64,000 nt of DNA from Deltaproteobacteria bacterium (GTDB lineage Bacteria > Myxococcota > Myxococcia > SLRQ01), in assembly GCA_029210625.1 (NCBI GenBank), contig JARGFU010000004.1, positions 23,329-87,328 of the forward strand. Direction: 5' to 3'. This document shows positions 7,756-17,784 of this stretch, in pieces. A program made the position numbers and the translations under genes. Under the pieces are notes generated by a model. That model saw only the letters and a list, made by a program, of their open reading frames with translations, ran no database searches and was not told where the DNA came from. How positions within the stretch are numbered: position 1 is the stretch's first letter; the number at the start of each line of letters is the position of its first letter.

Positions 7756-8670
7756 ATGAAGGTTGCCATCCTCGTCCACGGCGGCGCCGGCCAGATCCTC
7801 GACACCGACCGCGCCGCGGCCTGCGCCGAGGGCTGCCTGAAGGCGGCCCGGGCCGGGCACCGGATCCTCCTCGAGGGCGGCCGGGCCCTCGACGCCGCCC
7901 AGGCCGCGGTGGTCGTCCTCGAGGACGACCCCCAGTTCAACGCCGGGACCGGGGCGGCCCTCACCGCCGAGGGGAGGCTCGAGCTCGACGCCATGGTGAT
8001 GAACGGCGAGGACCTCGCCGTCGGCGGGGTCATCGGCCTCACCTCCTTCAAGAACCCCGTCCTGGTGGCCCGCGCCGCCCTCGAGAGCGGCCCCCACGCC
8101 CTCTACGCCGCCGAGGGCGCCGCGCGCTTCGCCCGGGAGCAGGGCTTCCACCGGCTCCCCGAGGCCGAGATGGTCCCCACCGGCGTGCTCAAGCGCTGGC
8201 ACGGCGAGCGGGAGGCGGGGTGGCCCCGCATCCCGGGCACCGTCGGGGCCGTGGCCATCGACCTCGAGGGCCACGTCGCGGCGGCGACCTCCACCGGGGG
8301 GATCAGCGGCAAGCTCCCGGGGCGGGTGGGCGACACGCCCCTGCCCGGCAGCGGCGCCTACGCCGACGATCGCAGCGGCGCCGCCGCCGCCACCGGGGCC
8401 GGGGAGTCCATCCTCCGGGTGCTCATGGCCCAGCGCGCCCTGATGGCCCTCGAGCACCTCGAGCGCGAGCGTCGCACGGGGGACGAGGCCGGAGACCACG
8501 CCACCCGCGCTGCCCAGGCCGCGGTGGACGAACTGGCCCGGATCGGCGGCGAGGGCGGCATCATCCTCGTCGATCGCCACGGCCACCTGGGCTTCGCCTA
8601 CAACACGCGGCGCATGAGCCGGGCCTGGATCATCGGCGAGAACGAGAGCGAGGGCTCGGGCTTCGAGTAG
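7756..8670 (+). CDS. Isoaspartyl peptidase / plant-type L-asparaginase (Ntn hydrolase)
   Basis: 304 residues of the N-terminal nucleophile family. The precursor is expected to self-cleave before Thr162 in PGTVGAVAIDLEGHVAAATSTGG, giving alpha and beta subunits. The N-terminal VHGGAG, the DPQFNAGTGA block (58-67) and the ATSTGGISGKLPGRVGDTPLPGSGAYAD substrate loop are all family hallmarks. It removes isoaspartyl residues from dipeptides and hydrolyses L-asparagine. No signal peptide is present. The ATG at 7756 has no Shine-Dalgarno sequence; the end of repeat element A abuts it. It stands alone, divergent from the secreted-protein gene. Confidence 0.92.
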   Translation: MKVAILVHGGAGQILDTDRAAACAEGCLKAARAGHRILLEGGRALDAAQAAVVVLEDDPQFNAGTGAALTAEGRLELDAMVMNGEDLAVGGVIGLTSFKNPVLVARAALESGPHALYAAEGAARFAREQGFHRLPEAEMVPTGVLKRWHGEREAGWPRIPGTVGAVAIDLEGHVAAATSTGGISGKLPGRVGDTPLPGSGAYADDRSGAAAATGAGESILRVLMAQRALMALEHLERERRTGDEAGDHATRAAQAAVDELARIGGEGGIILVDRHGHLGFAYNTRRMSRAWIIGENESEGSGFE

Positions 8671-8732
8671 GGGGGATTGGGCGTTCGCCTCCGGGTGACT
8701 ATTCTCGAACTCCAGGCCCCACCGTTCGAACC

Positions 8733-9998
8733 ATGAGCACCGAGCACAAGAGCCGGACCGGCACCACCCTCGCGCTGCGGGACGCAGGCGGAGCCCAGAC
8801 CCGCGCCCCGCTGGCGAAGCTCTACCGCGGCCTGCTCCTGCGGGTGGAGGCCCTCCTCCGGGGCAGCGAGGTGTTGCGTACCGTGGCGCCGGAGCAGGAG
8901 CCGGTGGAGACGATCCACCACGCCGCCACCGCGGTGTCCCGGGAGGTCGAGGGCCTGCGCCTCTCCGGGGCGATCCCGGACGAGCCCGTGCTGCGCTCGA
9001 TCGAGTCCCGCCTGACGCGCCTCGAGGAGCGCTTCCTCGCCCTCGATGACTCCATCCCCACCGGCGCCTTGCGGGAGGTCGAGCTCGAGCAGTTCCCCGA
9101 GTCGGCGGTGCTCGCCTACCTCTCCTTCCTCGCCGCGCACCTCGAGGGCCGCCCCGCGACCCTGGCCCGGCTCGAGCTCCTCGTCACCCGCTGCTGCTCC
9201 CGCCCGGGGAGGGACGGGCGGCGGGAGCTCCGGCCGCGCGCCGAGATCCTGGCGCTGCTCGAGGACCTGGCCCAGCGCAGCCTGCCGGGCACCGATCGGC
9301 GGGACGCCGCCCTCGAGTTCCTCCGGGCGGCCCGCCGGCGCATCGCAGAGCACCAGACCCTGGAGGAGCTCTTCGGAGGCACCGTCTACACCGAGCTGCA
9401 CGGCCTGAAGGTCTCGCTGGGCGCCGACCTCCTCGATCCGGCCCTGCTCCACGAGCTCGTGAAGCTCAACCTCGTCCTCGACGACCTCGTCCGGCGCCAC
9501 CTCGAGCGGCGCGCGAAGGAGGGGAAGACCGTCGGCGAGCTGGGCACCCAGGCCTCGGTCGAGGAGCACTTCGCCCGGGCCCGCGAGCGGGCGCGGCTGG
9601 AGGGAGCGCAGGCCTTCGCCCGCGCCGCCCGCCCGGCGCTCCGGCGCCGCTGGATCGTCCGCGGCGCCGCCCTCGTCATCCTCCTGCTGGGCCTCACGGC
9701 CCTCCTCCTCGATCGCCCCCACCGCACCCTCGAGCGCCCCCTCGAGCCGGCCCGGACCCAGGGGCTCTCGACCCTCCTGAAGGAGGCGCGGCTCGTCGGC
9801 CCCGGCGGTCATCAGCTCCTCGCGGGCACCCTCGACGCCGCGGCCTGGACCGGGCAGTCGCGCCGGGAGCGCCGCGCCTCCGCCGAGGCGCTGGCCGGCG
9901 AGCTCGACGCCCAGCTGCAGATCGGCACCGCCGTGGTGACCCACCAGGGCGAGCTCTACCTGCTCGTGCGCGGAGGGAAGGTGGCCTACCTGCGATGA
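8733..9998 (+). CDS. Single-span membrane protein, unknown function
   Basis: 421 residues. A long, largely helical cytoplasmic region (1-305) with many Leu/Glu/Arg heptads precedes one strong membrane span (about 308-326, IVRGAALVILLLGLTALLL) and a 95-residue C-terminal domain presumably outside the membrane (LVGPGGHQLLAGTLDAAAW...AVVTHQGELYLLVRGGKVAYL). No family was recognised. The stop overlaps the start of the pilin-like gene as ATGA, so the two are translationally coupled. It may be an accessory of a pilus or secretion device, but only the coupling supports that. Confidence 0.7.
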   Translation: MSTEHKSRTGTTLALRDAGGAQTRAPLAKLYRGLLLRVEALLRGSEVLRTVAPEQEPVETIHHAATAVSREVEGLRLSGAIPDEPVLRSIESRLTRLEERFLALDDSIPTGALREVELEQFPESAVLAYLSFLAAHLEGRPATLARLELLVTRCCSRPGRDGRRELRPRAEILALLEDLAQRSLPGTDRRDAALEFLRAARRRIAEHQTLEELFGGTVYTELHGLKVSLGADLLDPALLHELVKLNLVLDDLVRRHLERRAKEGKTVGELGTQASVEEHFARARERARLEGAQAFARAARPALRRRWIVRGAALVILLLGLTALLLDRPHRTLERPLEPARTQGLSTLLKEARLVGPGGHQLLAGTLDAAAWTGQSRRERRASAEALAGELDAQLQIGTAVVTHQGELYLLVRGGKVAYLR

Positions 9999-10438
9999 GC
10001 AACCGTCTCCGAGGCCTGAGCGTGATCGACCTCTGCCTGGTGCTCGGCCTGGCCGGCGTGCTCCTCGCCCTGGCCCTGCCTCGCTACGCCGCCCACCAGG
10101 CGAAGGCGTCGCGGCGCGAGGCCACGCTCGCCCTCGACCGGATCTGGCGGGCCCAGCAGGCCGCCGGGCAGGAGGGGGGGGACTACGAGGCGAGCCTGGG
10201 GAAGCTGGGGCTGACCCTGCCGGGCGCCCCCTGGAGCTTCCTCCTCTCCCGCCCCTCGGGACCCGGGTCCTTCCTGGCGATCGCCCAGGCGAACCTCGAC
10301 GGTGACCCGGCGAAGGACCTGCTCCTGCTCGAGGTCACCTCGCTCGAGCCCGGGGCGACGCCCCGGGCTCACCTGCTCTTCGACGACCTCGACGACAGCT
10401 TCCAACCGGAGCCGTCGCCGAGGGCCGAGCGGCGCTAG
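9995..10438 (+). CDS. Type IV pilin/pseudopilin-like protein
   Basis: 147 residues. The N-terminus MSNRLRGLSVIDLCLVLGLAGVLLALALPRY has the layout of a class III-like prepilin: a short basic leader ending in Gly, then a hydrophobic helix ending in PRY, as in type IV pilins and type II secretion pseudopilins. The residue at mature position 5 is Asp rather than the conserved Glu (LSVID), counting from the Gly7/Leu8 junction. A globular part follows (GDYEASLGKLGLTLP..., then a beta-rich region with LDGDPAKDLLLLEV). It is coupled by ATGA to the upstream membrane protein. Processing by a PilD-type peptidase is inferred, not shown. Confidence 0.65.
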   Translation: MSNRLRGLSVIDLCLVLGLAGVLLALALPRYAAHQAKASRREATLALDRIWRAQQAAGQEGGDYEASLGKLGLTLPGAPWSFLLSRPSGPGSFLAIAQANLDGDPAKDLLLLEVTSLEPGATPRAHLLFDDLDDSFQPEPSPRAERR

Positions 10439-11026
10439 CTACTTCGCGGCGGCGTAGTTCTCGGCGGCGAAGCCCCAGTCGACCAGGTCGTTCAGGAAGG
10501 CGTCCAGGTGGGCGCCCCGGTTGTTCCGGTGGTCGATGTAGTAGGCGTGCTCCCAGACATCCGCGGTGAGGATCGGGGTCTGGCCGTCGGTCAGCGGGTT
10601 GCCGGCGTTGGGGGTCTTCACGACCTTCAGGGTGTCGCCGTCGAGGACCAGCCAGACCCAGCCGGAGCCGAACTGGCCGAGGCCCGCGGTCTTGAAGGCC
10701 TCCTTGAAGGCGTCGAAGGAGCCGAAGTCCTTGTCGATGGCCGCCGCGAGCTCACCCTCGGGGGCGCCGCCGCCGCCGGGCTTCATGCTGTTCCAGTAGA
10801 AGGTGTGGTTCCAGACCTGGGCCGCGTTGTTGAAGACGCCGCCGTCGGAGGTCTTGATGAGCTCCTCGAGGCTCTTCTCGGCCTCGGGCTTGCCCTCGGT
10901 CAGCTTGTTGAGGTTGTTCACGTAGGCGGTGTGATGCTTGCCGTAGTGGTACTCGATGGTCTCGGCGCTGATCTGCGGGGCGAGGGCGTCGTTGGCGTAG
11001 CGGAGGGGGGGAAGCTCGAAGGCCAT
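10439..11026 (-). CDS. sodB: Iron superoxide dismutase
   Basis: 195 residues, standard for the Fe/Mn-SOD family. The metal ligands are visible as His27 (EYHYGKHH), His74 (VWNHTFYW), Asp156 and His160 (ADVWEHAYYID). The iron-type character is suggested by AAQVWNHTFYWNSMKP and the Gln-containing GQFGSGWVWL segment. It converts superoxide to hydrogen peroxide and oxygen in the cytoplasm. The ATG at 11026 follows a good AAGGAGCC ribosome site. It lies 122 bases downstream of the NarL-type regulator on the same strand and may have its own promoter; nothing clear was identified in that gap. Confidence 0.95.
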   Translation of the reverse strand: MAFELPPLRYANDALAPQISAETIEYHYGKHHTAYVNNLNKLTEGKPEAEKSLEELIKTSDGGVFNNAAQVWNHTFYWNSMKPGGGGAPEGELAAAIDKDFGSFDAFKEAFKTAGLGQFGSGWVWLVLDGDTLKVVKTPNAGNPLTDGQTPILTADVWEHAYYIDHRNNRGAHLDAFLNDLVDWGFAAENYAAAK

Positions 11027-11148
11027 GGCTGGCTCCTTTTCGATCGGAAGTTTGGGGAGTGAATCGGTAATAGGGGTAGATCCGCAGGCGCGCGGAGGCA
11101 AACCGACGCCAGCGGCGGCAGGGCCTCAGCTCTCAGCGACCAGCGCGA

Positions 11149-11781
11149 TCAGATCAGCCCGGACTCCATCGCGAAGCGCGTGAGATCCGCGATGTTGCGC
11201 GCCACCAGCTTGGTCGAGAGCTTGGCGCGGTGCTTCTCCACCGTCTTGGGGCTGATGCCCAGGTCGCTGGCGACCTCCTTGGTGGTGGAGCCCCGAGCGA
11301 TCAGGACCAGCACCTCGCGCTCCCGCCGGGAGAGGCGCCGCAGCGCGCTGGCCGCCTCCTCGCCGTTGCCCGTCGGTGCGCCATCGGCGATCGCCTGCGC
11401 CAGGAAGTGGCGGTGATCCATCGCGGCGACGATCCCGGCCTCGAGCTCCGAGAGCGGTGAGCCCTTGCTCACGTACGCCAGCGCGCCGGCCCGCACCGCC
11501 GCCTCGACCATGGGGCGGCGGTGATCCGAGCAGAGCACCACCACCGGCAGCATCGGCCACCGGCCACGGGACTCCCGGATCAGATCCACCCCCTGCAGCG
11601 CGCCGGCGAGGTGGAGGTCGAGCACCAGTAGGTCGACGTCCTCCTCCCCGAGGCGCTCGAGCGCCTCCTCTCCGGTGGCCACCCCCTCCACGGAGAGCAC
11701 TCCACCCAGAGAGGCCAGGAGCCTCACCATACCCTCACGAACCACGTGCTGGCCGTCAGCGACCAGAACCCGAGCCTGCAT
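11149..11781 (-). CDS. NarL/LuxR-family response regulator
   Basis: 210 residues: receiver domain (1-120) and a LuxR-type helix-turn-helix (about 145-205, LSRREREVLVLIARGSTTKEVASDLGISPKTVEKHRAKL). The phospho-acceptor is Asp55 (LLVLDLHL) and the signalling Lys is Lys106 (AYVSKGSP). The N-terminal acidic pair that binds Mg is only half present: VADGQH has Asp9-Gly10 instead of Asp-Asp. Phosphorylation may be weaker or altered. No partner kinase is adjacent, so this is an orphan regulator here. It is divergent from the fad operon across a 193-base region, which it could control. Confidence 0.88.
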   Translation of the reverse strand: MQARVLVADGQHVVREGMVRLLASLGGVLSVEGVATGEEALERLGEEDVDLLVLDLHLAGALQGVDLIRESRGRWPMLPVVVLCSDHRRPMVEAAVRAGALAYVSKGSPLSELEAGIVAAMDHRHFLAQAIADGAPTGNGEEAASALRRLSRREREVLVLIARGSTTKEVASDLGISPKTVEKHRAKLSTKLVARNIADLTRFAMESGLI

Positions 11782-11897
11782 ATCTGTCCCCCGGAAAATC
11801 GAAGCCGGACGCGAAGGGCGTGGCTTCGCATCGAGTATAGCGCCGGGAGTCCTTTACGGCATCTGAACGCATTCAGCCCGAACTGATCGATTCATCG

Positions 11898-11935
11898 GTC
11901 AACGCGTTGACACGGTGCGTCACGGTGACTACTCA
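11898..11935 (+). promoter_or_regulatory. fad operon promoter with overlapping palindromes
   Basis: A perfect TTGACA (11907-11912) and TACTCA (11930-11935) are 17 bases apart, giving a start near 11942 and a leader of about 33 bases. The -35 box forms half of a perfect 14-base palindrome GTCAACGCGTTGAC (11898-11911), and a second dyad GTCAC-G-GTGAC (11919-11929) fills the spacer. The dyads share the GTCA/TGAC half-site, as expected for a repressor operator. The regulator is unknown. Confidence 0.65.
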
Positions 11936-11974
11936 GTCGGGGAGTCCCTGCCTTCCCAACTTCAGGAGAAACCC

Positions 11975-13282
11975 ATGGCCACCAAGAAGAAGAGCGCCTC
12001 CGCCGGCCGCCGCGTCGCCATCGTCGCGGGCCTGCGCAGCCCCTTTGCGAAGTCCAGCACCGTCTACAACGACCTGACGACTCTCGACCTCGCCCTGCGG
12101 GTGGTGGCCGAGCTGATGGCGCGCAGCGGTCTCTCCGGCAAGGAGATCGACCACGTGGTCTACGGGCAGGTGGTCCCGGCCATCCCGACCCCGAACATCG
12201 CCCGGGAGATCGTCCTGGGCGCGGGCCTGCCCAAGGAGATCGAGGCCTACTCGGTGGTGCGGGCCTGCGCCACCTCCACCCAGGCGGTGGTCTCCGGCGC
12301 CCAGAGCATCCTCCTCGGTGAGGCCGACGTGGTGATCGCCGGCGGCGCCGACTCCCTCTCCAAGCCCCCGATCACCTACCGGGACCGCTTCGTCCAGGCC
12401 CTGATGAAGGCCAACAGCGCCAAGGACCCGATGAGCAAGCTCCGGGCCTTCGGCGACGTGCGCGCCAAGGACCTGCTGCCCCAGCCCCCCGCCATCGCCG
12501 AGTTCTCCACCGGCAAGACCATGGGCCAGTGCGCCGAGATCATGGCGAAGGAGAACGGCATCCCCCGGGACGAGCAGGATCGCTTCGCGCTGCGCTCCCA
12601 CCAGAAGGCCGCCGAGGGCTGGGAGAAGGGCCTCTTCGCCGAGGAGGTCATGCCCTTCCCGGTCGGCCCCAAGTACAAGGAGGTCGTCGAGAAGGACAAC
12701 ATGGTCCGCCCCGACACCACCCTGGAGAAGCTCTCCTCCCTCAAGCCCGTCTTCGATCGCAAGCACGGCACGGTCACCGCGGGCACCGCCTCGCCCCTGA
12801 CCGACGGCGCGTCGGCGGTCATCCTCATGTCGGAGGAGAAGGCCAAGGCCCTGGGCTACGAGCCCCTGGCCTTCCTCGATGCCTGGGCCTTCGCTGCCAT
12901 CGATCCGGGCTGGCAGCTCCTGCAGGGCCCGGCCTTCGCCGCCCCGATGGCGCTGGACAAGGCGGGCCTGACCCTCGAGGACATGGACCTGATCGACATG
13001 CACGAGGCCTTCGCGGCCCAGGTGCTCTCGAACATCCAGGCCCTCGGCTCGAAGACCTTCGCCCAGGAGCGCCTGAACCGCAGCAAGCCCGTCGGTGAGG
13101 TCCCCGAGGAGAAGCTCAACATCTACGGCGGCTCGATCAGCATCGGCCACCCCTTCGCCGCCACCGGCACCCGCCAGCTGCTCACGATGTCCCGCGAGCT
13201 CTCCCGGCGCGGCGGCGGCCATGCCCTCATCACCCAGTGTGCCGCCGGTGGTATGGGCGCGGCCGTCATCCTCTCTCGCTGA
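11975..13282 (+). CDS. fadI: Acetyl-CoA acyltransferase (thiolase, FadI type)
   Basis: 435 residues. It performs the last step of beta-oxidation, cleaving 3-ketoacyl-CoA with CoA to acetyl-CoA and a shortened acyl-CoA. The nucleophile Cys98 lies in VRACATSTQA, the catalytic His392 in SIGHPFAATGTR and the second Cys422 in TQCAAGGMGAA; the HEAFAAQ block is also present. The length and the long internal segment match FadI-like rather than short FadA thiolases. The ATG at 11975 follows AGGAGA. It is the first gene of an operon with fadJ (32-base gap) and should form the beta subunit of a multienzyme complex with it. Confidence 0.93.
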   Translation: MATKKKSASAGRRVAIVAGLRSPFAKSSTVYNDLTTLDLALRVVAELMARSGLSGKEIDHVVYGQVVPAIPTPNIAREIVLGAGLPKEIEAYSVVRACATSTQAVVSGAQSILLGEADVVIAGGADSLSKPPITYRDRFVQALMKANSAKDPMSKLRAFGDVRAKDLLPQPPAIAEFSTGKTMGQCAEIMAKENGIPRDEQDRFALRSHQKAAEGWEKGLFAEEVMPFPVGPKYKEVVEKDNMVRPDTTLEKLSSLKPVFDRKHGTVTAGTASPLTDGASAVILMSEEKAKALGYEPLAFLDAWAFAAIDPGWQLLQGPAFAAPMALDKAGLTLEDMDLIDMHEAFAAQVLSNIQALGSKTFAQERLNRSKPVGEVPEEKLNIYGGSISIGHPFAATGTRQLLTMSRELSRRGGGHALITQCAAGGMGAAVILSR

Positions 13283-13314
13283 CCCACAGGCTCGGAACCA
13301 TAAAGGAGAACCCC

Positions 13315-15545
<2,231 letters not shown>

Positions 15546-15549
<4 letters not shown>

Positions 15550-16481
15550 CCCCCCTCTGGTCCGAAGCGACCGGCCGCCAGACGGATCATCTCCCCCGCC
15601 TGGCGGCCACCACCGTCCTCCTGCGCCCGGCGAGCGCCGGGCTGGAGGTCTTCCTCGTGAAGCGGGCCCACGGCTCCGACTTCATGGGCGGCGCCCACGT
15701 CTTCCCCGGCGGGAAGACCGACGCCTGTGACGGCGACGAGGCCTGGCGCGCGCGGGTCCACGGCGACCTGCCTGCCCTCCTCGCCCGCCTCGAGCCCACC
15801 CCGGGCCGGCCCCTCGAGGAGGGCGACGCCCTCGGGGCGATCGTCGCGGCGGCGCGCGAGCTCTTCGAGGAGGCCGGCGTGCTCCTGGCCGTCGACGCCG
15901 GGGGCGCCCCGGTCTCCCTCGACGGCGAGCTCGAGGCGGCCCGGGGGCGGGTCCACGACGACGCCACCGCCTTCGGCCCCCTCCTGGACGCGCGGGGCCT
16001 GCGCCTCGACCTCTCGTCCCTCTGCTACTTCGCCCACTGGGTGACGCCCTCCCTGGAGCGGCGCCGCTTCGACGCCCGCTTCTTCCTCGCCCGGCTGCCC
16101 GCCGGCCAGGAGGCGCGGGTCGACGAGGCGGAGACGGTCGCCGGCGACTGGCTCTCTCCGGAGGCCGCCCTCGCCGCGGTCGCCGCCGGGGAGATGATCC
16201 TGCCGCCCCCCACCCTGCGCACGGTGGAGTGGCTCCGGGGCTTCGCCGATCTGCCGGCGGCCTTCGCGGGGGCCCGCGCCGCCTCGATCGCCGCCATCCT
16301 CCCCAAGGTCGCCCAGACCGAGGACGGGGTCGGGGTGCTGCTGCCCTGGGACGCCGCCTACGCCGACGCCGAGGGCGAGGACTACCTCGGCGCCGGTCAG
16401 CGCGCCGACGCCTCGGGCGCCTTCGGCGGCTCGCGGATCGTCATGGCCGAGGGCCGCTGGCGCAGCCTCGACCGCCGCTGA
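15546..16481 (+). CDS. NUDIX hydrolase, NUDT7/8/19-like
   Basis: 311 residues, larger than minimal NUDIX enzymes. The NUDIX box is GAIVAAARELFEEAGVLL (about 97-114), with the metal-binding REL.EE.G core intact and the first-half Glu lost. FPGGKTD (about 56-62) is also typical, and the long insert and size fit the eukaryotic-like NUDT7/NUDT19 class that acts on CoA or acyl-CoA. The GTG start overlaps the fadJ stop by 4 bases, so it is translationally coupled to beta-oxidation. A role in hydrolysing CoA esters or free CoA is inferred from context and family resemblance. Confidence 0.8.
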
Positions 16482-16536
16482 GCGCCGGACCCACCGGGGA
16501 CTGACGGCGCCACCCGCCCGCAGTAGGTTCCCGGGC

Positions 16537-17784
16537 ATGAAGGCTCCCAGGCTGCTCCTTGTCTGTCTGCTCCTCCTCCTGCCGGCCGCGGCGCTCGCCC
16601 AGAGCCCCTTCTCCGGCACCTTCCTCGGGGAGGGCAACGAGCGGCTGGTGCTGAAGCAGCAGGGGGCGCAGGTGAGCGGCCAGGTCCTCGTCGGCGGCAT
16701 GCAAGGCCAGCTCTCCGGCAAGGTCGACGGCCAGCAGCTCCGGGGCAAGGTCGTCCTGCCCTGGGGCGACTCGGCGCCCTTCACCGCCACCCTGAAGGGC
16801 GGCGACCTGCACTTCCAGCTCGAGGGCGACCCCACCATCGGCGTCTATCGGCGCCAGGGCGGCGCGGCGCCCGCCCCCGCCTCTGCCCCCACGGTGCGGA
16901 CGGGGGCGGCCACGCCGAGCGCGGCGCCGGCACCGGCGCCCTCGGCGGGAAGCGGCCCCGCCCTCTCGGCGAAGGGCCCGAAGGCCGGGGGCCAGGCCTA
17001 CCGCCACGAGTACCAGGGCTGGGGACTGAAGCTGCCGCCGGGCTGGAACGGCAAGGAGCAGGACGGGATGCTGGTGCTCGGCCACGCGAGCGAGGCGGGC
17101 ATGATCGTCGTACAGGCCACCGAGGAGCGGGACCCCGAGGCGCTGCGCCAGGGGCTCGCCTCCGATCTGCTGGAGGTGGGCCTGCGCGGCGAGGTGCCGG
17201 CCTTCCAGACCGGCAAGCTGCCGGCGGGCCGGAGCCTGGTGGTCGAGCTGCCGGTGGTGAGCAACGACGGCGCCAACCTGAAGGTGAGGGCCGCCGGGGT
17301 CTCCGGTCCCCGGGGCACGGTGGCGATCATCGGCACGACCTCCCCCGAGCACTTCGCCAGCCTGCGAAAGCGCGTCGACGCCATGGCGCGCTCGGTGACC
17401 TTCTTCCAGCCCAAGGTGGCGCCGGGCGCCCGGATCCTCGCCGGCGAGTGGTACAGCTTCACCTCGGTCGGCGCCTTCACCGGCGGCGGCGGCGGCACCG
17501 AGGCCTCGCTGGCCCTCTGCCCCGACGGCACCTTCGCCGACTCCTCCCAGTCGAGCTACTGGGGCGGCGGCTCGGTGGGCGGCGACTTCTCCGTCGTCGG
17601 CGCCCCCCAGAGCTCCCGTGCCCGCTGGCGCTCCGAGGGCGGCGCGGCGGCCGGGAAGATCTTCGTCACCTACCCGAACGGGAACACCCGGGTGATCCCC
17701 TACCAGGCGAAGGCCGGCAGCGACGGCTACTACTTCGACGGCCGGCTCTACGGAAAGACCGGCGGCGGAAAGGTCTGCCGCTGA
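16537..17784 (+). CDS. Secreted hypothetical protein
   Basis: 415 residues with a clear Sec signal peptide (RLLLVCLLLLLPAAALAQ, cleavage near 22). The N-terminal part (23-105) is a small beta-rich domain with repeats like QVSGQVLVGGMQGQLSGKVDGQQLRGKV. An Ala/Pro linker (108-145) follows, then a domain at about 150-290 beginning YRHEYQGWGLKLPPGWNGKEQDGMLVLG, which resembles lipoprotein-like stress-response folds, and a Gly-rich C-terminal domain (about 300-415). The family was not identified. No ribosome site is visible; TAGGTT (16524-16529) lies 7 bases before the ATG, suggesting a leaderless mRNA. The stop overlaps the next start (TGATG). Confidence 0.75.
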   Translation: MKAPRLLLVCLLLLLPAAALAQSPFSGTFLGEGNERLVLKQQGAQVSGQVLVGGMQGQLSGKVDGQQLRGKVVLPWGDSAPFTATLKGGDLHFQLEGDPTIGVYRRQGGAAPAPASAPTVRTGAATPSAAPAPAPSAGSGPALSAKGPKAGGQAYRHEYQGWGLKLPPGWNGKEQDGMLVLGHASEAGMIVVQATEERDPEALRQGLASDLLEVGLRGEVPAFQTGKLPAGRSLVVELPVVSNDGANLKVRAAGVSGPRGTVAIIGTTSPEHFASLRKRVDAMARSVTFFQPKVAPGARILAGEWYSFTSVGAFTGGGGGTEASLALCPDGTFADSSQSSYWGGGSVGGDFSVVGAPQSSRARWRSEGGAAAGKIFVTYPNGNTRVIPYQAKAGSDGYYFDGRLYGKTGGGKVCR

